Program-made: the position numbers and the translations under genes
Source: Podospora bellae-mahoneyi
Taxonomy: Eukaryota > Ascomycota > Sordariomycetes > Sordariales > Podosporaceae
Length of the DNA: 64,000 nt
NCBI RefSeq assembly: GCF_035222275.1
Contig: NC_085882.1
Span: 1,185,501 to 1,249,500, forward strand
Direction: 5' to 3'
Notes under the pieces: generated by a model
The model's input: the letters and a program-made list of their open reading frames with translations, nothing else
Told to the model about the DNA's origin: nothing
Databases searched by the model: none
Shown here: positions 33,037-42,886 of the stretch, piece after piece
Numbering within the stretch: the first letter of the stretch is position 1
Layout of the letters: each line of letters begins with the position of its first letter

Positions 33037-36000
33037 GGAGTCTGAGAAACAAGGCCGCGGACGGCAGTGATGAAGAGGAGTAGTGCGCCTGAAATGGGGG
33101 AAAATAAAACAAAAATTGTTAGCCGCGTTTTGCTAATACAGGGCCCGGCCCTGTGGATTTCACCCCTCCCGAGACTTGGGACTATATCAAACATCCACTA
33201 TGGCCTGGGCTGAAGCAGAGGCAAATAGTAGATAGGAGGGTGGCATGGGATTAGGTGTAATAAGGCCGGGACTCACATTTTGGGGGTTGCCCGAGACCAG
33301 CAGCTTGGGTATCGATATTAGACGACGTACAGGACGGGAGAGGGGGTGGGGGGGGCAGACTTGGATATTAAAAGCAAGATAAGGGCCAACCGCCTTCAAC
33401 GGGAGATGATGAAAATGACGACAGAGAATACGGTATAGATGCAAGCATCGACAGGCATGAATCAGCGGTACCAAACTCGAGGAGTCGTCCAGCGCCTCCA
33501 ACGGGGTGGCTTTGCTTTCACGACAGGAAAGAGGAGATAGGGGTAAGAAGCTCCAGCTTTCCGAGACAGTCGAGATCACAGCAACTACAGGGCCTTTGCC
33601 TCTTTTTAACAGTTGTGGCCCGGCACCGATGAGCATGACCGGGGAGGACCCCCCGTGCTCAGACGACGGACGACCGAGTCCCAACCAAGGGGAGAGTCTG
33701 TGGGCGAAGCGAGGGAAAAAAAAAAACCACGGCTGGGGTGGGAGTTTGGGATTGGGGGAGTGCAAAAAGGGTCCAGGCTGATGTTAGTCGATAAGGTCGA
33801 TAAGAATGAAATACAGACCAATGAGGCGTCATGATTAGGGGCTTCGACGGCGGCCTTCTCGCGCGGCGTGTGCCAACCAGAGCGGCTTTGCTGTGCGGTA
33901 CCACACACCCTCTCTTCTTTAAGAGCATCTCGCGGGCGTGGTTGGCTCTCTTGGGAGCACATGCGATGATGCAAGTTCGTGCTTGTGATAGTGCGAGTGG
34001 ACCCCCTCTGGCGCTGTTCAACTTGTTTCGAGATGACCCATCGCAGATAGCCGAGTGGACGTTGATTTATCCAAGACTTGCTGACTTGCATGTTGTCTCT
34101 GTTTGAGCCGTCCAAAAGGATCAAAAGAACACGCAGATCATGAGTGGCACAGAACCATAGATTCACCATCCTTCCTGCTCACCCGGCGATCCAGAGAAAG
34201 AGAACAGACCATGATAGGATCCATGGTTCCATGATTCCTCCCGAGTGCCAAAAAGAAGCCGGCCGCTGTTTGAGACCGGCCGGCGCCAGGACCCTTGCGG
34301 TGGGGATGCCGCTCGGAAACAGCGGGTCTCGACGTTGTGAAAGCGGGGGCTTCTCCCAACATCCAACACCCAGCATCAACTTGAAACAGGACAGTGCCGT
34401 GATGGCCATATCATCAGGTTGTATTCGTGGGATTATTCCCAGAAAATAGGAACAGGAAGCTGCTCGCTGCCATTTCTGGCGAGGCGATGAGAGAAACACA
34501 TGGACGGTATAGGTAAGAAGGGATAACCCAAACGCTGCTGGCCATGTTTGAGAGTTGCTGTCACAGGAAAGTGAATGGAACGTGCCCCGCCATCGCCGCC
34601 TCGACCAGCAAAAAGCTTGAATCTCAAACACCTAGGCTGCAGCTCCTGCATTGCTCGCATCCATTTTCAGCAGTGTCTTACGTTTTGCTGGACCAGTCTT
34701 CATTCAGACGAGAATGGACCCTGATGCCTCGAGGTTGTCTGATACTTGGACCATCTTCTCATGATCAAGACGGGAGCCGCCGTGAAAGAAACTCTGTTGA
34801 GATCAACAAGATAACAGCATCTTTCTTCACATGTTCAAGGTTGAAGGTGATATTGATATACAACGCGGGGTGGCTGGCGCTAACAATGTAGGCAGAAAAT
34901 CCCCGTTCGTCAGTGAGCAGGGAGCTCCCAGTTGCTTCAGAATGAGAGTTGCACGAGAGAATCCAGCAAGGTTCCCCAGGTTTGCTTTGCATGAAACAAT
35001 TGGACATCGACGGGGACGGGTGAAAAAGAAACACTCTTATCGCTCGAGACCCAAGAATACCAATACAGCAGCCCGTTGCCAACACCCCGCGTACCAAGCT
35101 TTGGTTAGACGGGTGCCAGCCTTGGCCTCGAGTAGAGGCGGCCGCTCCGGGGGATGAGAACGGGGACGGGCTGCTGTAGAGAGCGGAACGGATGGGCACC
35201 GGGGTGGTAGCGACCGGCCTGGTCGGCAACCAACTCGATCGTGTCGCCGGAACCTCGTCTGGTTCGGTGAAGACCTCAGCTGAGAAGAGGCTACGAGGAT
35301 GAAGATAACGGAGAACCTGGATTCCGAGGAAGGACTTCCAGGACCGTCTGTTGGTGCCTCGGGACCACGAGTTCTTTTCTTTTCGTGTGGCTCACGCAGC
35401 CTTGCCTCTGACTCCTGTTCCCTGTCCCAAGTCTTCCAACCATCATGTCTTTAGCTCACCATATTCTCTCGGTCAGGTTCGAACGTCAGACGGCATCTCA
35501 AGAACACAAAGATCTCATCGGGTCTCGTTAGCCAGTGTTAACGGAGCGCCAAGAGCCAGCATCTGGGATAATCTGCCTCGCGGGGTTCAAGCCACGGGGG
35601 CTTACGATTGGCCCGCCGTGCAAGCCCCAACACACACGAGGCAGATCCGTTGTGACCGGAGAATGGCAATAGAATGCCATAGTGCCAAGCCAAGCGGCCA
35701 CAGAATATTTAGGTAGTTCAGGAGAGAGCGGTGATGAGTTTTCCACACTCTGAACCTACTTCGTAGAGAACAGGGCACATCATTCATTGATGCCATCTGC
35801 CGGACTCAGGAACGGACTCGAAGCGGGAATCATCGATCGGGTCAGCTTGACGTCCAATCACAGCACCGCGCGCTGGACAGACACTGAACAGCGTTGGCCA
35901 AGAGGCAGCCAATCCTCATCGACCGGGCCTTGGTACCACGCTCTGCCGCCTCTTGAGTGCATAGCATGGGTCAAGTCCTACGAGTCCTAATCCGCTGCTT

Positions 36001-36314
36001 TTGCTTCTGTTTCTGCTTCGCTGCCTCTGCCAGACAGCTAGGACCTTGAGAGGAGCAATTCCGCGACCTGCCCTTGCCCAGTCTGCCTTTCATCCACTGG
36101 TATTGTTCAGCGCGCACGGCGAGATCCCAAATAAAACTAAAATGGGTGGCGGAATGCTCTTGTTCGTTGCTTGCCGTTAGCTCTCACTCGCCCTGTCGTC
36201 TGTCGTCCCGTTCGGTTGGTCAGAAGAGAAAAATCGCCCCTCTTTGAGAAAGCTCTCTCTGAAAGTACCCCGACCTTTTTGTTGTTGCAATTACAGCATC
36301 ACGGTCCACCAAAA
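33037..36314. other. 3.3-kb divergent intergenic region, no gene supported
   Basis: Apart from the possible spliced leader ending near 33278, frames of 60-190 codons here show no codon bias, no splice support and no family match. Probably regulatory sequence for the C2H2 gene and possibly noncoding transcripts. Confidence 0.5.
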
Positions 36315-39300
36315 ATGGACCTCAAGAAACCCTATTCCCTCCTGGAGGACCACTCTCTCCAGTCCTCAAACTCAAATCACCCAACATTCCGGTCTTCACC
36401 ACCCCTATTCCGCCATGGCCGTCTGTTGACAGACGGTGGGGATGGGGCGAGCTTCACTTCAACCTCGCCCCTCTCCCAGAAGCTCACTGACTTTGACCAA
36501 GACCTCGACCTGGACTTGAATGAGCAACCCATGCTGTCCTGCGTGTACGTATTACCTAAAGGAAACCCATCAGCGAGAGTCGGTTGTGCTAATCCCATCC
36601 AGATCCCAAGAGACGTCCCAAGAAGATTGTGCCCGACACAGATTCATCGTCTGGGCTGCCGTGAAACGCAACGAGTCTCTCAGGAAACATCCGGAAAAGA
36701 AGACGGAATGCCCCCTTCTTAAATGCAACCACAAACTCACCGATCACGAATCAATGCTCAAGCATCTGGCAGGGTGCAGATATCTTGCCTCGGGGGAATA
36801 CTGGTGCTATAACCACATGAGGGTGGAGCACTTTGACGATATCAGATGCAAGAAGTGTCTCGGCCATCCATCCCGGGCGAAGAAGGTCCTCACCATAGCC
36901 AAGAAGCTTTTCCACGGCCTGGGCCACAAATCAAAAAAGGGTCAACAGGGCTCTACCATCGACGAGGAGCGGACACACCAACCACCACCGAGTTACGAAT
37001 CCATTTCTCGACCGGCGCCAGGTCCACCACTGCCTGGAAATGCCACCGAACTGCCCCTTACCGAGATTCTAGAAGCCGACTCCAACGAGATCGAAGTCCC
37101 CATGGCGCCACAACAGCAACCGCCGCCGCAGCAGCAGCAGCAGTATCCGACGATTGATCCACAAGACCTGCTAGTCCCCCAACCCATCATACCGCCAAGC
37201 CTCCCAGAGCTCGATGCCAGCACCATGGAGTGGGACCACACGCTTGACATGGCGATGCCCCAGATACCATTACAAATGCCGATAACATTACAGGATGACA
37301 GCATGCAGCAGTTTGGTTACGTCAGGCCGCCACTCCAGCTAGCGACAAATAATCCATACGCCCGTCACCAGGCGCCTCCTCGACCGGTGTCCCGACCAAC
37401 ATCGACTGCTCCACGAAGTAAAGGTCTGTCGCCCAGCTCCTCGGTAAGGTCGACAGCAAGCACCGACACGACGACCAGCAACGTTAGCAACGATAGTAAC
37501 GTCAGCTATGATAGCACCTTCAGCAACCTTACCACGGACAGTCATGGGACCACCAACTCTTACGATACTGTTTACAGCAAAGCCAACTCATTGGTCTCTC
37601 CCATCTCGAACTATAGCGGTGGGGCCTGGTCGACACCGGACGGCATGAACACAAACATGACGTCCCCCATCGACGGTGCCATGCTCGAAAATCCCTTTGG
37701 CGACGCCGGTTACAACTACGATGGATGCCCGGATTTCCTGCACAACTTCTACTCCGAGTTGCCAGCGGACTTTCCGGTTTCCTCGATGATGGATGATATT
37801 GTTCCAGACCCTATCCTGGCGATGAATGAACTCCCAATGACACTCGATCTCGATCTCGATCACGCCCCAGGGCCCTCGGTGGCAAGCAATGTGGCCGAGC
37901 TGCCCGACAACGACAACAGGGAGATGGTGGAAGTTTCGCAACCCGATCCATGCTGCTCAGAAACGAGGTCGATGGTCGCCTCAGCCTGGGAAGTACTGCA
38001 GGAGCAGGTCGTGCAATCGATGGTCAAAATCCAGGACATCCGAGGAAATCGACTTGCGCGGCAGCTCAAGTCCATGTCGATTCAGACGATAGCGGAGAGG
38101 GGGCTGCGGACTTTGCGCTTGTACCTTGATGGGTTTCAGCCATCGACTGCGGACGACGCGCTGTGCCTGGCGCATCTCGTGTTTGCGTTTGCCTTGGTTG
38201 CGTATCAGGAGGGAACGCACAAACGTGTGAGGGGACTATATCTCCAGTCTCTTCCGCTCATGGGCATGATGCCAGAGCAGGACCGTTCGGATTACCAGCA
38301 ACTGGCCGACTTCATCTGGAAGCCCGAGGGTCTAGCATCGTCTGGTGCCCAGAGAAGCCCGGATACGGTCGGCAGCATGTTTCCAGATTCCAAGGGGAAA
38401 TCGCCAGTCGGCCACCATGGGATGAGATCGCAGCCGCCAGATATGTTTCGTGTGGCTGCTTGGGATTTCCTTGATGGTGAGCTTTCCAACTGTCTCTCGT
38501 CACAAAACCAACCGCTAACGTCGCTAGAACTCGAAATGAAAATGCTCTTCGGGTCCGACTCCCACCTCCACGATCTGCAAGACCCGGCGGCTCTCCTCGT
38601 CAAACACACCCAAGACTCAAACCAAAACGGAGCGGTGAACCCGGCCCTCCTACGAACAGTGAAACCCATCCTAGAAAAACTCACCCGGACCTTTGACAGC
38701 CCCGACCTGCGAGAGAAGCTCAGACAAACATTCCGAAACTTGACCTCTGGGCAAACTTCCAGCATCCGCAAACTCGAAATCGAACTCCTCCACGCCGGCC
38801 AAACCACCCTCCCCTCCTCTCGGTACTACGACTTCTTCGTCCCCCAAACCCGCCAGCTCATCGACGAAGTCTACCTCGTCCACGACCCCGCCCTGGGAAC
38901 CCGCCGGCGAAGCGACTACCACAGCCTGGGCATCACTTACATTGAGAACCTCCTCCCCGACCTCGACAACTTTTCTTCTTCTTGTTCTTCTTCTTCTTCT
39001 TCTTCTCCAGAGCAGCAGCAACAATCAATGGATGATTACCTCAACCTTGCCACCTCCTCCTCCCCACAACCACAACCAACCCCCCAGCAGCAACCGGTAC
39101 CAGACGACGGAATCGTCGAAGCCGACTCCCAATGCGACGAGTGCGGCTACCGGCCAAAGGGACACCCAAGGTGGTTCAAAGGAAGCATGGCCAAGCACAA
39201 GAGACTGAAGCACAGCCGCGAGCCGCCCAAGATTTACAGCTGCAAGTACCCCGGCTGCACGAGCCAGTACAAGAACCGGCCGGACAACCTGAGGCAGCAT

Positions 39301-39408
39301 CAGATTGAGAAGGGGCATTTTTTGGAGGGGGAGGAGGTGGTGGTTAAGAGGGGGAGTAAGAGGAGGAGGGTGGAAGGGGGAGAGGGGTTGAATGGGGGGA
39401 GGGAATAA
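36315..39408 (+). CDS. C2H2 zinc-finger protein, putative transcription factor
   Basis: Exons 36315-36544, 36603-38476 and 38528-39408 give 994 aa. The first splice (GTACGT donor at 36545, CCAG acceptor) joins the acidic N-terminus MDLKKPYSLLEDHS...LNEQPMLSC to the main frame with correct phase. The second intron is 51 bp, a multiple of three and stop-free, with CTAAC branch and GTGAGC...CTAG ends. A Cys/His-rich module (CPLLKCNHK through CKKC) lies near residues 110-165. A long Gln/Pro/Ser/Thr-rich middle follows. Two C-terminal C2H2 fingers are C904-x2-C907-x17-H925-x4-H930 and C940-x4-C945-x13-H959-x5-H965, then a basic tail GSKRRR. The overall make-up suggests a nuclear regulator; its targets are unknown. 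Confidence 0.78.
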
Positions 39409-39536
39409 TTGGATCGGGAGAGGAAGTGAGATAGTGAGGGGGAAGGGGGGAGGGGGAAGGAGTTCTCTTGGCTGCGGCGGAAAAAGATACCATTTTGCAT
39501 TTTTTAGGGGGCGTTGTTTTTTTGGGGGGGGGTTTT

Positions 39537-39580
<44 letters not shown>

Positions 39581-40024
39581 GTTTTTTTTTTTTTTTTTTT
39601 TTAGGGGGTTTTCTTTTGTGTATACATATTTCCTTAACTGTTTTCTTTTCGTTTTCTGTGTCGGTTTCTTATGTTACATTATGGGGGGTTTTACGGGTTT
39701 ATAGTATCTCGGACTGAGGACAAGGGTCGCGAGAATACCTAGGGGGCTACAGGACCACACAAGGGGGAGATATCATACTGGCTACAGACATTTGCTTGGC
39801 TGTTGATTGGCTAATTTGTGGGATGAGCATTACAAGGCAGACTACATATAAAATATACATGCCACCTCTACAAGAGAGGTTTTGCTTCCTGCATCTTCGC
39901 TCCACGTTCCGGATCATTTGCTGATGAAACGCCACTGTCCTTGAGTTGTCATAGAATCATCTCTATTTTCCAACCTCGGCAAAACACCCCCGATTATCTT
40001 GACCACGCTTCCACGTCCTCACAT
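39409..40024. other. convergent 3' flanks, T-run
   Basis: Spacer between the C2H2 gene and ribokinase with a very long T tract. No gene seen. Confidence 0.6.
39541..39601. repeat. poly-T tract of about 60 bp
   Basis: One run of almost 40 T, then GG, then a run of more than 20 T. It lies 130 bp downstream of the C2H2 gene stop. Length in the assembly may be unreliable. Confidence 0.9.
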
Positions 40025-40995
40025 CTACTCAACCTCATCCCTCCAAGGAATGCTCCTCGCCGCCCCTTCCCTCGTAACCGTCACCGCCGCCGCCTTATTC
40101 GCCCTTCCCACCGCCCCCCCAATATCAAACTCCCCCCCTTCCTTCCTCGCCCTCGCAGCCTCAAGCGCATACCTCCCCACAAACGTATCCCCCGCCCCAG
40201 TAGTATCAACAACCTTGACCCCCTTCTCGGCTTCGATCAACCCACTCCTTCCCCCCTTGGTCAAATAAAACACCCCCCTCCCCCAAGCGTAGCAACAAAA
40301 TTCTCCACCCCCTTCCCCACGAACCCTTTCCCAACCCTCTCCAACCCCTCCAGCGTATCCAGCTCCTTTTCCTCAACCCCCCCAAGAATGGCAGCCTCCG
40401 TCTCATTCACAATCAAATGCCTCAACCCGTCATAAACCCCATCCGGCAGAATCTTCGCCGGCGCCGGATTGAGCAAAACATCCACCCCCCGTCTCTTCGC
40501 CTCCTCCACCGCTTTGAGTACAGTCCCCATCGGAATTTCGAGTTGCATGATCAACAAATCGGTCTTGTCCAACCACCCCCCCTGTGTAACGTACTCCTCC
40601 CCTACTTGGTGGTTCGCCTCTCCGGAGATGATGATTCTGTTTTGGCCTGTTTCCGCCTCCACGACGATCATGGCGATGCCAGTTTTCTTGTTGGGGAGTT
40701 TGGTTACCAGGGAGGAGTCGACCCCGTGGGTGGCGAGGTTAGACAACAAAAGGTCGCCGTTGGAGTCGGAGCCTACGGCGCCGACCATGGAGACGTGAGC
40801 GGAGGGGGAGGAGAGGTCGCGGGGGCGGGAGAGCTTGGCGCAGGCGACGGCTTGGTTGGAACCTTTGCCGCCTGGGGAGGTGAGGAAGGAGGTTGCGGTT
40901 AGGGTTTCGCCTGGGAGGGGGTGGTGGGGGACGTAGGCTACTAGGTCGGTGTTGAGGGAGCCGAGGATTGTTATGCGGGGGATTTGGGAGGACAT
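40025..40995 (-). CDS. RBK1: Ribokinase, frame broken in a G run
   Basis: PfkB-family kinase that phosphorylates D-ribose at O5. From MSSQIPRITILGSLNTDLVAYV the frame carries the substrate motif GGKGSNQAVACAKL, TGIAMIVVE, the ribose/ATP region LLNPAPAKILPDGVYD and NETEAAILGG, and reaches NFVATLGGGG. There it shifts: the rest of the protein (VFYLTKGG, then the catalytic VVDTTGAGDTFVG and ANKAAAVTVTREGAARSIPW) continues in another frame. The break sits in plus-strand 40273-40284, C6-T-C5 (G runs on the coding strand). One extra G would restore a 323-residue family-length enzyme. No splice signals explain it. Either a base-calling error in a homopolymer or a real loss of the C-terminal catalytic Asp. 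Confidence 0.85.
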
Positions 40996-41742
40996 TTTGA
41001 TGGTTTGGGGGCTGTTTTTTGTTGTTTTTTTTTTTTGTTTTTTTGGTCTGGGAGTTTGATCAAGTTTGAAGGTGAGGTTTGTGATGTTGTGTGGTTGGTG
41101 GGGTAAAAGTTACAAGTGAGTTGAATGATGAGGGATGGAATGGATGATGAAAATAAGAGGGGAGGTTTAAAGTGGGGTAAGGTCTTTTGCACCTGCCTTG
41201 TGCAGTTAAGATGGTTGTTATCGGAGGGCGGCGAAAACCATGATTTTTTCCTTCCCTTGGAAAATAAGATTTGTTGACTCTCAAATATAGGACTTGAGAT
41301 CTTGGAGATGGGCTTTGTCGAGTTGTAGGTGTAAAGCAGATAGCAAGAGCTTGGACGAGGGGCAGCTGTTTACATACTCGAAAATAAGTGGTCTGATACC
41401 CGAGAACACACGGTCATCTGAACACTGCCTCAATACTCCAGTTCTCATGATCTTGTGACCAAATCCATCGGATGAGATAATGCCAACCATTCTATTAGAG
41501 GGACTTAAATTTTAGACGCATTCATGTTTGTTTTCGAAGCTGATGTTGAATACCCACTTCGATACCAGTTGTGACACGCATATCCTTCCAAGCGATTCTC
41601 ACCACCAACGTAAATCTCAAGGCGAAATCTGTTGAAGATTGAGATTCACACAATACTCATATGGGGTACTCTCCCACAAAATTCGCACCTTCCCATAGCC
41701 CAAAAAGCAAACAACACAACCGGCCATCATCATAACGACATC
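40996..41742. other. ribokinase promoter region and GFA gene 3' flank
   Basis: Tandem minus-strand spacer with A/T runs near 41025. No gene seen. Confidence 0.55.
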
Positions 41743-42886
41743 TCACCCACCATCTTCCCTCTCTTCTATGATGCTCACGGATTCACATACTCCCCCCCCC
41801 CCCGCCCTCCTAGCCTGCCTCACCCTCCCCCCCCGTCTCAACCCCTCCACATCCAACTCATCCTGATTCACCACCCTCAAATTAACCGGTCGAATATCCT
41901 TGAACCCATCCCTAAACTTTCTCATCTCCTCTGAAACCTCCTCCCCTTCCTGGATAGGCACCGGCTCGGCAAGAACCAACACCCCGCAGTGTTTACACGA
42001 CCCTTTGCGGACAATCTTTCGGTTGAATTCATACCAGGTGAGGTTTTCCCTCCCGGAAATGACAAGCTGGTCTTTTGTTGGGTAGGCCCAGACGTAGCCG
42101 CCCTGTTCAGAGGGCTGTCAGATGGGTTGGCAAGGGGGGAACGGGGGGGACCTACACGGATACAATGGCTGCAGTTGCACTCTGCTAGCATGCCTTTGTA
42201 GGATTGGCTCTCGAAGGGGTGGTCGACTTTGAGGGCGGCGGTTACGGCGCCGCAGTGGCAGGAGCCGTGGTAGAGGGTTCCTTGGTTGTCTGGGATTGAC
42301 TGAGGGGAGGGGAGAGGGCCGGGGTGGGTAGGGGGGGTGTAAGGGGGTGGATGGGCTGTGCTGTCGACGCTGGAAGGGGGTTTTAGTTGTTTGCGGGAGA
42401 GAAGGGGGGAGAAAGGGGGCATACTGTCGCTCTTGGAGGGCCCAGATGTCGAGGTTTTGGATGCAGCGGGCCTGTGTTGGATGATGGTCAGTGAGGTGAT
42501 GATGCAAAGAGAACGTTGGTGTAAAACGTACATTGATGCCCATGTTCATCGGGGGGTCGAAGAACTCGGATGTTCCGTAGGTTGCGGTGCCGCATTTGCT
42601 GCAGAACTACACAAGTCTGTTAGTTGAGCGACGGTGGTATATGATGATTGAGACTCACTTGATGCTTCCACTTCTTCTCCCCAAACTGATACTGCTTGAT
42701 AGTCCCCCCATCCTTGACAATCTTCAGCTCAACCCCCGGAGTAATAGCAAAATACCCCTTCTTGTAGCAAATACTGCAGTTGCAAATCACACCTGACTTG
42801 ATCTCGGGGGCTTCAAACTCAAAGACAAAGGCACCGCAGTGGCAGTTGCCGCGGTATTTCTTGATTTGCTGTTCCGAGTCCGCCAT
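41743..42886 (-). CDS. Tandem GFA-domain (CENP-V/GFA) protein
   Basis: Two Mss4-like GFA zinc folds in one chain, a family named for glutathione-dependent formaldehyde-activating enzyme but of mostly unknown role. Exons 42886-42659, 42606-42532, 42471-42425, 42369-42156 and 42102-41743 give 307 aa, all phases consistent. Domain 1: RGNCHCGAFVFEFEAPEI, CNCSICYKKGYF, FCSKCGTATYG, ending near ARCIQNLDIWALQE. A Pro-rich linker (PPPYTPPTHPGPLP) follows. Domain 2: GSCHCGAVTAALKV, ECNCSHCIRGGYVWAYP, NRKIVRKGSCKHCGVLVLAE, ending near IRPVNLRVVNQDELDVEGL. Both sets of zinc cysteines are complete. The final 30 residues are Arg/Gly-rich and not part of the fold. Function cannot be stated beyond a metal-binding fold. 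Confidence 0.88.

Noticed and set aside
33187-33765. 192-codon minus-strand frame upstream of the possible small gene
   Set aside because: No codon bias, overlaps the proposed donor at 33276; more likely leader or noncoding.
36520-36602. Start at MSNPCCPACTYYLKE for the C2H2 protein
   Set aside because: This stretch is read from the intron; GTACGT at 36545 to CCAG at 36602 joins a coding-like upstream exon in the correct phase.
36603-36663. NLS-like reading DPKRRPKKIVPDTD in a third frame after the C2H2 acceptor
   Set aside because: It ends in a stop within 20 codons and no donor puts the first exon in that phase; kept only as a curiosity.
40268-40290. Intron explaining the ribokinase frame change
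   Set aside because: Conserved residues run continuously up to and from the G run, leaving no room for donor, branch and acceptor.
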